From the NCBI GenBank assembly GCA_905397405.1, contig CAJPVJ010000521.1:1-23722 (forward strand): DNA of 23,722 nucleotides, read 5' to 3'. The position numbers and the translations under genes are program-made. The notes below the pieces were generated by a model, which made no database searches, had not been told where the DNA came from, and saw only the letters and a program-made list of their open reading frames with translations. The stretch comes from Oppiella nova (lineage: Eukaryota; Arthropoda; Arachnida; Sarcoptiformes; Oppiidae). Within the stretch, counting starts at the first letter, position 1; every line of letters begins with the position of its first letter. Positions 1 to 11,259 of the stretch are shown in pieces.

Positions 1-21
1 CACAAAACGTGTCGCAAATAC

Positions 22-1148
22 CTTGGAGTTTGAGTCCAATACTTTTCAGTGACTTTTCAACGGCTTCGCTCTCATTCTTCCGCATAAAGCCGTTGTCGAT
101 GTGAACAGCGACCACCTGTTCCTCCTTCAATGCCTTACGTAGTAATGCCGCGCAAACGGTTGAGTCCACACCTCCGCTCACAAACATCTGTGTGCATTCA
201 ATTTGGTTTTAATATACCGTTAATTACTTCAATGAAAGCAAAGTTTAAAACTCAACACTAACTAAGACTTTGTTGTTGCCGACAGCTTTGCGCACGTATT
301 CAATGCACTCCATCTCACGCGAAGCCATCGTGAAAGTGCCGCTCAATCCTGAGATGTCTATTAAGAAATTCTTCAGCATTTGTTTGCCATTTGTCGTCAG
401 ATCTACTTCGGGATGGAATTGCATTCCATATAACCTCAGCTTCTCGTTGGCGATCGCTATTCATATGGTTTGATAAAATCAATTACTTTCGTGTGAATCA
501 TGAAATCAGTACACTAAATACGCAAGTAGTGTTGATTGGCTGTTATTCTGAGCTGAAGGGTTACCAAAATTTGGGTAGGCGCTGGACTAAGTGTCTTAGC
601 GGCACTCAATTCTCGTGGAGAACCAACCCGAGATTTTTTCTATAGTTTCATAGAATTGGCATTAAATTCACTCCACATATGAGAAGCACTCACCTGAAGA
701 GGGGTGAAGTGGTGTCTACACTGATAGTGAACTGTCCGTCTTCACGGTTGTCTTTCCTCTGAACAGTTCCTCCGAACTCTTTGTTAAGCATTTGCATCCC
801 ATAACAGATGCCCAGAACTGGTAGACCTATCTTGAAGATCTCGGGATCGTATGGCAGGGCATCGGTGGCGTAGACACTGCCCGGACCTCCAGATATAATG
901 ATGGCTCTGTTGGCAGTAATATGTGTTAAGATAATGTCGTATATGTCTTAAGCGATGCATTACTTATATCCATCTGAGAGGAGCTTTTGTGCGGAAGTGT
1001 TGAGCGGAAGTATCTGTGACTCGACGCTGAGTTCGCGTACTCTTCGGTCAATACACTTCCCATATTGTGCTCCGCAGTCAAGGATTGCCACTCTTTCCGA
1101 GTGAAGCAAACCGTTTATGACATGACTATCACTGTTCTGGTCATACAT
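22..1148 (-). CDS. GMPS: GMP synthase (glutamine-hydrolysing), 5' part, five exons
   Basis: Converts XMP to GMP using glutamine and ATP in the cytosol (de novo purine synthesis). Exons in gene order: 964-1148, 694-906, 539-639, 263-456, 22-187; the gene continues past the left edge. The start is the ATG at 1148-1146; the reading frame is open further up but only through a TTG. Exon phases chain perfectly and give 286 residues of a protein usually near 690. Seen: GATase start [11 protein letters not shown], nucleophile Cys96 in GICYGMQ, His181 and Glu183 in QFHPEV, and the ATP-pyrophosphatase P-loop SGGVDST at 235-241. All GT-AG boundaries are credible (for example AG/GTGAGT after exon 2). Oddity: exon 3 is legible only when about 630-537 is read backwards without complementing; in normal orientation this conserved segment is absent and exons 2 and 4 cannot join in frame. 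Very sure of identity. Confidence 0.96.
537..630 (-). other. Complement-not-reversed segment holding GMPS exon 3
   Basis: The gene runs on the minus strand, so it should read as the reverse complement. Here it reads only if the plus-strand bases are taken backwards uncomplemented. That gives EVLLTHGDSV then QVADGF, the conserved GATase stretch between Cys and His, followed by a mirrored donor GTTAGT at 538-533. The acceptor side (CTATAG, 645-640) is in normal orientation, so the switch lies near 630. The other switch lies in the intron between 533 and the normal acceptor at 458-457. The exon enters with two carried bases and leaves with one, exactly as its neighbours require. Confidence 0.9.
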
Positions 1149-2786
1149 TTTCTGTGTCCTCACGAGTGGTGAAAATATCTGCAACGATAGAGCAATGGCT
1201 GTGTTCAGTGATCTGTGGATCTAATTGTCTGAAAGCAATTCACGTCTCAATTGATATATCATTGAAATGAGTGTCCATTCAATACCCTCTTAAGTGATGT
1301 CTGCTAATGGCAAAGACTACACACAATATATTCATTCAAATATAACATAACATAAATAAATTAAAACTTATATACAATTCAATGAAATACACATTCAATT
1401 AAACTCTTCATAAAACTAAATATAATCAAAGATTAGTCAATAAATACATACAAAATATTAATTCAGACATGTTTTAGACATTTAACACNTAAATTAATTA
1501 AAACTTATATACAATTCAATGAAATACACATTCAATTAAACTCTTCATAAAACTAAATATAATCAAAGATTAGTCAATAAATACATACAAAATATTAATT
1601 CAGACATGTTTTAGACATTTAACACAATATATGTCACTCATAGCCGCACTTTTGTTCCATGAAACACCACTAATCAACGCTACGATCAATACAACAATGT
1701 CTATAAAAATCTATTATATTCTGTACTTTAATAGCCGTCACAGTAGGCATGTGTTGAGGATGTGCTGCACTCGGCGTCCAATACTGTCATTAAGGGATAC
1801 CTTCTCTCTCTCTCCTCATCCCTTACCTCTCCATACATTCTCATCAATTCACACAAACTTTACATTTATTGTAATCAATTTTGATACAAAACAGACAATT
1901 AAAGAGTTTTAAAGTAGAAATATGTTTGAAATAATAGCACAGAATATGCGATAATAGTTGACAATAACTTACCAATTGATAGGAATAGTGTCCAATAGTG
2001 GCAAAGTTTGTCAAACAATTGATTAATTTACAACTCGTTGAAATCAAAGTAATTTCCTATGAATTATGAGAGATGTTTACTGTAGGGTTATATAAAGACA
2101 TATGCCTTTCCACTGCCTCTGATCTGTTGAGTCCTTCAATTGATTGGGAAATCCAATCACTGTCTGCTGATTGAGATAAGGAATCAATTAATTTTTGAAA
2201 ACATTTTCTCATTTATTAAATTCCATTAAAATTGTCGTTTTATCGGTGAAAAGTATATAAAAATGTACAAATATTTACTCAAAAGTTTGTGTTCGGTACT
2301 CAATAGGCATTGAAATTGTGTTATTTATTGAGAATTAGAGTGAACTAAATATAAAATTCTTGTGTTTCAGAAAAGTCCGAATATTATCGCAGATTATCTC
2401 TTGTTTTCGTTTAAATATAAGATAAATATTTGATTCAATAAAATGGTTGTGAATATCGTATGACACCTTAGGCTGCGAACGAATAGTCAGTCAATTGTAT
2501 AACTGTTACCAACTCTCCTATAGCTCGCAATAAAATGCAGATATTTTACAAAATAGTAGATAATTAATATCAATATTAGTTTAAAATTCAATCAATAATT
2601 TTGAAATCAATGAAAACTCATTTAAAACATTTAGCCTTCAGTGAAGTCTTAAAGTCTGACTTTTAAGCATTTCTTTGATAAATAAATTTAAACAAAATTA
2701 ACAAAAAAATAGCTCGTAATCGATAACTAATTAATGAAAACGTAAAAAACTTAATTAAATAAAAGCTTATGTGAAGCAAAAGAAGA
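1149..2786. other. Intergenic, AT-rich, between GMPS start and LZIC end
   Basis: About 1.6 kb with no recognisable gene. It should hold the GMPS promoter or a 5' untranslated exon; a TTGCAG acceptor-like site sits about 40 bp upstream of the GMPS ATG in gene sense. A scaffold join with duplicated flanks occupies 1359-1625. Short open frames here show no conserved motif. Confidence 0.6.
1359..1625. repeat. 130-bp exact direct repeat flanking a single N (scaffold join)
   Basis: Bases 1359-1488 recur exactly at 1496-1625. Between them lie one N (1489) and six bases. An exact duplication abutting a lone N is the expected look of two overlapping contig ends placed side by side rather than merged. 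The true genome probably has one copy. Confidence 0.85.
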
Positions 2787-4344
<1,558 letters not shown>

Positions 4345-4795
4345 CAGGCTGTGGAGAAACTAGACATGGAGTGATAGTGAATTACTATTATAATTGGTGT
4401 GAAAGCGTTCAAATTGATGTCCAAGTGATGACCAACAGAGAGTCAAGTGATGAGATACTTGTAGTGATCACATGATAGGCCACAAGAAATACGTTCACTT
4501 TTGGCAAACAAATTATTGACAAAACCATTGAATCAAACGTTTTATTGAATGGATTACAAGTGAAGATCAATGCATTTGAATGCAAATCCATGTCTTCAAG
4601 TAATGGTGGATTGAATGGCAATCACATGAAAGGTTGGACACAATTTGGTGACAATTGAGCGCCAATTCATTGCCACATATTTTATGGACAAATCATTGCT
4701 TTTAATATCAAAATAAACAATACTTTGCATTCAATTCACACAACAATTGCTTTAATTGTGATTAAACTCAAGTGTATTGTCTGAACACCGATACC
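4345..4795. promoter_or_regulatory. Divergent LZIC / PPP1R7 intergenic region
   Basis: About 450 bp between the starts of two head-to-head genes, so it probably contains both promoters. I see no clear TATA box or other named element. The left part may continue the un-reversed-complement segment, which would make motif searches there unreliable. Confidence 0.4.
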
Positions 4796-5981
4796 ATGGG
4801 AGACAACGGTATGATTTGGTCACTATGTGATCAGTTAAGAGATGACATGACTTACCATTGCATGTCTTTTAGGGACTGCCGGAGACATTGTCTCTGAAAA
4901 TGACTCGATTGCTGACACCAACCAATTGGACACAAATGGCACTCAAAGTACTGTCAAAACGATTGTCATTGAAATGAATGAGTGATCAGTTGAATGGTTG
5001 ATATGATTACAGATGAGGGCAGTGATGAAGTGGAAGTGTCACTGGACTTGGAAGCGCTTGAGATTGAGTTGAATCACTCGAGAGTGTCATCGATGGCCGT
5101 ATTGAGTGTATTGACCAAAACTGAGTGTTTGGGTCTCAGGAATAACACGATTAAGACCATCGAAGGAATCAATCAATTGCTTGGTCTCCGAGAACTCGAG
5201 TTATACGACAATCAGATCACAAGAATCGAGAATTTGGACGCTTTGGTCCACTTGGAGTCAGTTCTTGAGATTCCGATTATCTATCGATTGTATGAACTAA
5301 TGGTTAGTTTTTGTATTTATTTTTTGTGACAGAGTTCTGGATCTGTCGTTCAATCGGATCCGCAAAATAGAGAATTTGGAGAATTTAGTGAATCTGAAGA
5401 AATTGTTTTTAATTAATAATAAAATCTCCAAAATCGAGAATTTATCTCAATTAGCAAATCTGGAACTCTTGGAGTTGGGATCAAATAGGATTCGTGTGAT
5501 CGAGAACTTAGAGAATTTGGTTAATCTTAAGAGTCTATTCGTGGGCAAGAATAAGATCACAAAATTAGATAATTTAAATCCACTCAAGAATTTAGAGCTT
5601 TTAAGTATTCAGAGCAATAGGATCATCAAAATAGAGGGCTTGGATCAGAACCACAACTTGGATCAGTTCTACATCAGTAATAACGGCATTACTGTGATCG
5701 AAGGTCTGGACAACAATAAAAAGCTGCAGACATTGGACTTAGCGGTGAATAAGTTGAAGCGATTGGAAAACATTGAACACTTGACTCAATTGGAGGAGTT
5801 GTGGTGCAATGACAACGGAATCGACGACTGGAAAGACTTAGACGTATTGCAAAAGCTGTCGGCTTTGCGTACCGTTTACTTTGAACGCAATCCCGTCGCC
5901 AGTCATCAGATGTACAGAAAGAAAATTATGTTAATTTGTCCGCAAATCACACAAATCGATGCCACGATGTGTCGCACGTAG
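4796..5981 (+). CDS. PPP1R7: Protein phosphatase 1 regulatory subunit 7 (SDS22)
   Basis: Leucine-rich-repeat protein that binds the catalytic subunit of protein phosphatase 1, acting in PP1 maturation and mitotic or nuclear regulation. Proposed exons: 4796-4808, 4873-4981, 5023-5256, 5333-5981, giving 334 residues (human 360). Seen: an acidic, polar N-terminal tail, then a long run of SDS22-type 22-residue repeats (pattern LxxLxLxxNxIxxIENL), ending in an LRR cap with VYFERNP and CPQITQIDA. The 76-bp last intron joins HLE to VLDLSFN in frame. The N-terminal exons rest on ATGGGAGACAACG/GTATGA, a TTTTAG acceptor and a 41-bp intron. A simpler model starting at the ATG at 4994 in exon 3 cannot be excluded. 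An AATAAA lies at 6166-6171. Confidence 0.95.
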
Positions 5982-6165
5982 ACATCGTTTCTATCATTTG
6001 ATTGTTTCATAAAACTTTGTTTTCTTATTTGTTTTTTAACTTTTAATATTATGGTAATACCTTAATTACAGTATATTTTAAGCCATAAAGCAGTGCCTCT
6101 ACATTACAATACGTTGAGTATTATTAATACTAATCAATTAACGTTAGTTTTAACTTTTATTTAAA

Positions 6166-6171
6166 AATAAA
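6166..6171 (+). terminator. Probable polyadenylation signal of PPP1R7
   Basis: AATAAA, 185 bp after the PPP1R7 stop and before the convergent end of METTL18. In AT-rich DNA this hexamer is common, so support comes mainly from position. Confidence 0.4.
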
Positions 6172-6241
6172 ATGTTTTAAAATGATTAATGTATATAAAC
6201 TGTAAGCGTTAATGAATTAAAAGTACATATAATTTGAACCA

Positions 6242-7131
6242 TTATTTGAGCGAAAGTTTGATAATATGTCGGATCAATGGGGTCTCGATTTCGTGCGATA
6301 TCTCAGCGGCGAACCGTCCGTCGGCTTCAACGAAGTCAATGAAACTATAGGTACCGCCGCCGACACCGAAGTAATGCGATTTGGATGCGATATAAACGGT
6401 TCCGTTTGGCGTTAAACTCGACTTAAAAACTTTGCATAACTTCTCGTAATTATCGCAATTATACAGCGTTTCCGACGTGAATATCAAATCGTATTTAACG
6501 CCCGAAGAGTCGATGTCGTCAGCGATGGCACACCAGTCGCCGTACAGATAATGAAAGTGAGAGTCTCTGTGGTGACTGTCTGCGAGATCACTGTTCAGCA
6601 CCACATTAACTGCTGTGAAGTATTTGATCACATCTTCGTTGATCAGAACGTCTATCTTCACTCGGAAACCGGTGAAGAACCTCGTCATATACCTGCGGTT
6701 TGGTCTTGGCGTCGGGTTGACAGTCTGTGTGTTTGTTTAGTAAATAAAGGACGTTTAGTACAGAATTACTTTATATCATTGAGTATTACTTCCAACACAT
6801 GGAGACCCTGATGATTGGCAAAGTTGTCGACAACTTTAAAATCAATAAAATAGTCGATCAGATCGTGCAGACCCTCCCATATCTTGTATCCGCCCTCGTA
6901 TTCATTGGTGATTAGGTCCGTATTGCCATCGATCAGATCCACCGGTGACTTCAGCTCTTTGTCATCATTATGATTACGGATGAAGAGTTTGATGAGCTCT
7001 GGATTCGCGTATTTGATTGGTTTGACGGACAAGTCATTGAGTATTTGTAAATCACTCGTAAGACTCCTATCGCTCAGAAAAGCCTTCAAATTGTTTTCAA
7101 TGCACTTATAATCCACTTTCAAATCCGGCAT
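6242..7131 (-). CDS. METTL18: METTL18, protein-histidine N-methyltransferase
   Basis: SAM-dependent seven-beta-strand methyltransferase; the family methylates a histidine of ribosomal protein uL3 (RPL3). Exons in gene order: 7131-6790, 6718-6242, about 272 residues (human 372; the difference is a shorter N terminus). Seen: substrate-side motif ITNEYEGGYKIWEG, then HVLE at the exon 1 end, motif I LGCGSG at 115-120 (only in un-reversed-complement reading), QDFNEDVI after motif II, YDLIFTSETLYN and the family hallmark SKSHYFGVGGG. The start is the first in-frame ATG; the frame is open upstream to about 7237 but only through TTG, and that part holds three 9-bp repeats (7154-7180). A missing upstream exon is possible. 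It converges on PPP1R7 (260 bp between stops) and diverges from PDRG1. Confidence 0.94.
6643..6720 (-). other. Complement-not-reversed segment holding METTL18 motif I
   Basis: Taking the plus strand backwards uncomplemented from 6730 gives a mirrored acceptor (CTGACAG, AG at 6720-6719), then LGCGSGLASIYCSKKW and HFYLQD. At 6643/6642 the reading switches to the normal reverse complement within one codon (T from the mirror, TC from normal), completing QDFNEDVI. The frame from 6718 to 6642 is continuous with the normal exon. In normal orientation the glycine-rich SAM-binding motif is absent. The other boundary lies in the intron between 6720 and the normal donor at 6789-6788. Confidence 0.93.
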
Positions 7132-7559
7132 CTCTTTGGCACTAATCCGACACTGAATCCAATGAATCCAATGAATCCAATTCAACGATAATTTCCTTTT
7201 TGTGTCCAAAACACGTAAATAATATACAAATACTGCTCACAAACACTGTTACGTCACTTACAGGCAATTATTAGGCCCTATAATTAGTTTACATGTATTT
7301 CAATAGCAAACCACAACCCCATTGATAACGTTGTTTGCGAATCGGGGCTTAAATCACATGTTTTTGTTGGTAAACACAACTGAATGGATGGTTAAGTGAT
7401 GTCTTAGATTAGACCCGATTGTGATCAAGACATGGAAGGAATGGACGATATATTGAATGCCTATGCGAATCGGGGCTTAAATCACATGTTTTTGTTGGTA
7501 AACACAACTGAATGGATGGTTAAGTGATGTCTTAGATTAGACCCGATTGTGATCAAGAC
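7132..7559. promoter_or_regulatory. Divergent METTL18 / PDRG1 intergenic region with duplicated segment
   Basis: About 430 bp between head-to-head genes, presumably with both promoters. Much of it is taken up by the first copy of a 127-bp exact repeat, so the real spacing is probably about 128 bp shorter. No specific promoter motif is claimed. Confidence 0.4.
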
Positions 7560-7590
7560 ATGGAAGGAATGGACGATATATTGAATGCCT
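7336..7590. repeat. 127-bp exact tandem repeat over the PDRG1 start
   Basis: Bases 7336-7462 recur exactly at 7464-7590, one base apart, so the offset is 128 bp. The unit includes PDRG1 leader sequence, its ATG and ten more codons (MEGMDDILNA). The upstream copy reads ATGGAAGGA and then runs back into leader, so only the downstream copy starts a full gene. Perfect identity and the same 128-bp offset as at LZIC favour an assembly cause over a real duplication. Confidence 0.85.
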
Positions 7591-8068
7591 TACAGAGAGT
7601 GGAGGAATGCGCTGAAGATATCCTTCGCACCAAACAAGAGATCATTGATTTGAACGCAAAGGCGAACCAAACGAGAGAAGCGTTGAATGCGCTGAAGACC
7701 TATACCACAGATGTAATCATTTGTCCATTGATTCACTCATAAGACACTCATTTGTCCATTGATTCACTCATAAGACACTCATTTTGAGTCATTTATTCAT
7801 TTGTATTGTCTATTCATATATGAATTATTAGTCAAAGAAGTTGTGGTTATGTTTTGGCAACTCTTTCATCAAAACGAGTGTCGGTTCCGCCAGAAGTGTG
7901 ATCACTGAAGACCAAAACCAAGTGACCAAACGGATCAATGAACTCAGGGATGAGTTGAAGCCAAAAGTGGATCAATTGAATCAATTGGAGGGCAAACCAC
8001 AGCTCAAAGGATTCAATTTGAAAGCACTCGACAAACAAGAGCTCAAAGCCATGAATCAATTGCTTTGA
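7560..8068 (+). CDS. PDRG1: PDRG1, prefoldin-like R2TP-associated subunit
   Basis: Small beta-type prefoldin-like protein, a member of the R2TP/prefoldin-like (PAQosome) co-chaperone complex that helps assemble large machines such as RNA polymerases and PIKK kinases. Exons 7560-7712 and 7832-8068; 129 residues (human 133). Seen: N-terminal helix VEECAEDILRTKQEIIDLNAK, core LWLCFGNSFIKT, C-terminal coiled-coil and the highly conserved GKPQLKGFNLKALDKQELK. The junction ACAGAT/GTAATC to TTATTAG/TCAAAG gives exactly the family spacing between NALK and CFGN. Translation may start at the first Met or at Met4. Its intron holds a 31-bp tandem repeat. TELO2 follows on the same strand 281 bp downstream. 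Confidence 0.95.
7718..7779. repeat. 31-bp exact tandem duplication in the PDRG1 intron
   Basis: Bases 7718-7748 repeat exactly at 7749-7779, followed by the first bases of a third unit. It is intronic and does not affect the coding frame. It may be real or another assembly duplication; it has no N. Confidence 0.85.
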
Positions 8069-8349
8069 GTCAGCGATCAATCATTTGTTTCAATAGATTT
8101 CATTATATTTATGTAAATACTTAACAAACAATTTGTAAATTATGTCAAATATTTTGTAATTCATAATTGAGTGCTAATTCATTAAAATGATAAAAGATTT
8201 CCTATTTTTGTGCCGCATTTGGGGTTCAATTTGTGTGACATTTTCTATTGGCATGTAATTTATGAAGAGTCCAAAAGTGTAAACAAAAGTCAATTTCGTG
8301 GCAAACATTTGAATAACAATTAAATGAATGAAACAATAATTAGCGAGAA
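8069..8349. promoter_or_regulatory. PDRG1 to TELO2 spacer
   Basis: 281 bp of AT-rich sequence between two same-strand genes. It should contain the PDRG1 3' end and the TELO2 promoter or leader; nothing more specific is visible. Confidence 0.35.
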
Positions 8350-10828
8350 ATGAGTGAAACATTTGAGACATCGGTTGAGGAGAAGATCCGCAGAAGTCGT
8401 CAAATGATAGACTCATTGAATGCCAACAGTTTCGCCGACAAGTCGTGCGAAGATGTCTTTGACGACCACTTTCTGGAACCGGATTTCAATGTATTTGTGA
8501 TTCTTGTCAACAGTTTCGGTGATCTCAAGGAAAACAGTTATAAACGAAACAAATTGTTGTCTTTAATCACTCGTTATGTCTATTGCGAGCACACGTTGAA
8601 GACATTGCTCACGAAGACGTGTCACATGTCCGACAATGAGCTGCGAATAATTGGTCCCAAATTGGAGACTATTTTAGTGACGATTCCGGAGATAGTGTCC
8701 AATAATTTGAAGACAAACAATAGCCACAGATTTGAGCGAAACTTGTATTTCAAACGATTGGTGCAAACGATGTGTTTGTGTTTTGAAGACGTGTTTGAGT
8801 CCATCGCTAACTCAGAGGACTCTTCGTTGCAGTTGTTGTCATCACTTTTGGGACGAATCGCTTTAATCGGTTTCACAGACATTGTGTTCAATGAACTCAT
8901 GGCTAAAGTGATCGCCAAATGCGAGAAAGACTTCATTTGGCGGCGAATCGCTTATAGAGTCGTTGTTTGCCAACAAAAGTCAGAATATATTGAAGTTTTG
9001 GTCAAAAGTATCCTCTGTTTGCAAACCAATTACGAGTCCATCGTTTGGATAATCGGCTCCAGTGTTGAGACCAACAACAAAATGAAGTTCTTGTTGACCA
9101 ATAAGTTTTTGCTGATCAATGAGTTTCAAAGTGATCTCATTTTGATCAATATCTTCGGCTATTTGTCCAGAAATTGTTTGCAATTATTTTTCACTGCTTT
9201 CGACAATGTGTTGAACTCTTGGAGTAACTCGAGTGCCATTAAGTATAGGAGTTATTCCCAACACTTATACCTCTCGCGGGCTCTTATGATTGGCTCGCGA
9301 TTTATGAAAGACATCGACTTCAGTGAAGTGACCGATAAGTTCAGGAGACTTACGATGAATGGCATTGAACTGCACCTCAAGAACAGTCAAATGGATTTCA
9401 GAAACATTGGTCTCACTGTTGGTCAGACTCTCATGTCTTTGTTTTATCGCGAAAACAATAAAATAGATTTCGATATCGAAGAAAACGATGAAATAAAACA
9501 TTTAAACGATTTGTTTCTAAACAATTGCAACGAAAAGGATGTCGATATCATTGGACACAAGATATCATCACTTAATACGAACGACACGAATGGTGAAGAG
9601 GTTTTGCCAAACGTTTCGAATGGAAAAGAAGATAAAAATCTGGACAGCGATGACGATGAAGACAGTGATCTCATTCCGTATGACATGTCGGTGTCGGGCG
9701 ACACTTGCACTTCAGACGCTAAACGACCCGTTTATTTGCGGGATTGCATGGAAGGGCTGCAGGACTATGAGAAAGTGGAGTGGTTTACGACATGTCTTCG
9801 ATGTGCGGAACAAGTCATTAGAAGTCATTCCGATTCAGTGGAAGAGATATCCGTAGGATTCATGCAATTACTGTTCCGATTGGACGATAACTGTGCGGTC
9901 GAGGACTTCATTGGTCTTCGACTGCGAGCCATGATTTCATTGTGTGTCTGCTCTCCTAAATCAGTGGCCGATTATCTGTGCCAACAGTTTTATGCCCCAA
10001 ACTATACGATCCGTCAAAGATTAGATGTGTTAGAAGTGTTGTTGGCCTCAAGTACTGAACTCTCGTCTAATGTGAAACAAAATGTGAACAAAAGTGATGT
10101 AAAAGAGATCCCATTAACTAATTATGAAGAGAAGATTGCAGACAATCATTGGACACAAATAGTGAAGAATAGAATTGAATCCAAGACTAGAGTATTGACA
10201 CATAAGACAAAACCTCTGGATGAGAAAGCATTTGTCAACCGATTCGTGCCATTCGCCGCACATTTCTTCTTCCCGTTAATGAAAAACATTTTCGGAAATG
10301 AAATAAAAGTGTATTTCTTGGAGGACGACGACTATGTGTTGGGAAGACTTCTCTATACTCTGGGATTAATCCTTAAGAACGCATCGTTTGCTCCCATCTC
10401 CTCTAAAATGGGAAAAGAGTTTCTCGAGTTTATTATGGCCTTTAGATACCATTCCTCTGTGTAAGTGATTATACGGGTTGACAACAATGAATGTAATTAA
10501 ATGTATTATAACTGCTGTAATGACAGGTTTGTGAGAGAAGCGGCTATATTTGCATTTTGTATGGTTTTGATGAGTGTTCCGCCTATTTATCTGCACAATG
10601 AGATGTCTCTACAAATGGTTGAGTTACAGCTTTGGCTCAAAGGTATTTACAGTTTTTCAAACAATTCTTTGCAAATGAGTATTCATTTACAATTGTCTGC
10701 AATCGACGTATTTAGACATAACGGAAAGGGAGGCTAACAGTCAGTGCGTACAAAAGGCTTGGACTGCACTTCAATTGCTTAAAGAAGTGGTGAATGAAAT
10801 GCCATTGAATTCAATGATTAACAAATAA
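8350..10828 (+). CDS. TELO2: TELO2, TTT-complex subunit
   Basis: TELO2/Tel2 forms the TTT complex with TTI1 and TTI2 and, with HSP90 and R2TP, stabilises PIKK kinases such as ATM and mTOR. Exons 8350-10460, 10527-10642, 10716-10828; 779 residues (human 837). The first exon, 704 codons, is unusually long for this window. Seen: alpha-helical N-terminal half; an acidic linker with D432-SDDDE, matching the phospho-motif bound by PIH1D1 in R2TP; then the conserved C-terminal Tel2 domain starting DLIPYDMS, with YLRDCMEGL, FYAPNYTIRQRLDVLEVL, NRFVPFAAHFFFPL and LGRLLYTLG. The two small introns (66 and 73 bp) are phase-consistent (CTGT/GTAAGT; AAAG/GTATTT). The first ATG is used. A poly(A) hexamer overlaps or just follows the stop. 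Confidence 0.96.
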
Positions 10829-10831
10829 ATC

Positions 10832-10837
10832 AATAAA
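10832..10837 (+). terminator. Probable TELO2 polyadenylation signal
   Basis: AATAAA four bases after the TAA stop (a second one overlaps the stop at 10824-10829). Very short 3' ends would fit this compact genome, but further hexamers lie downstream. Confidence 0.35.
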
Positions 10838-11259
10838 TTTGTTTTGAAATATTTATTTAATGGTATAATGAATGCATTGAATGGAAGTATATCCCTTCAC
10901 AATAGTTGAAAACTTTCACATGAAATGTTATATAATATAACTTATATTTATTTTACAAAATACTGATCTTTGACCTCAAGAATAAAATTACAAAAATTCT
11001 AAACTTCCAAAAAAGAGTAATAAAATATCATTGATAAGAGTTATTTGAAATGACTATGTGTTCAATTACCGGTAAATATACTTTTATATATCATTTATAT
11101 TTTAGTCTTAGTTTCGTTCAAATAAAATACTTAAAAATAGTTTCAAAAACAAAAAACAGTTATAATATGTAAAGGCGTCGAACGTATTGCACAACAAAAA
11201 TGAATATATTTTATCAGAAATAACAATAAGATTAGGTATTTATCCGATGGGACAGGCAT
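10838..11259. other. Convergent TELO2 / UCK intergenic region
   Basis: About 420 bp of AT-rich sequence between the 3' ends of two convergent genes. No coding signal is seen. Confidence 0.5.

Noticed and set aside
1631-1912. 93-codon open frame in the intergenic region.
   Set aside because: Low-complexity translation from CT- and AT-rich sequence, with no conserved motif.
6690-6725. Plus-strand glycine-rich reading F-G-L-G-V-G-L-T inside METTL18, looking like an inverted motif I.
   Set aside because: It is a side effect of the un-reversed complement: read backwards the same bases give L-G-C-G-S-G in frame with a splice site, whereas the forward reading fits no frame of the gene.
7432-7546. 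Upstream open frame starting like PDRG1 (MEGMDDILNAY...).
   Set aside because: It is the first copy of the exact 127-bp repeat and runs into leader sequence; most likely an assembly duplicate, not a regulatory upstream ORF.
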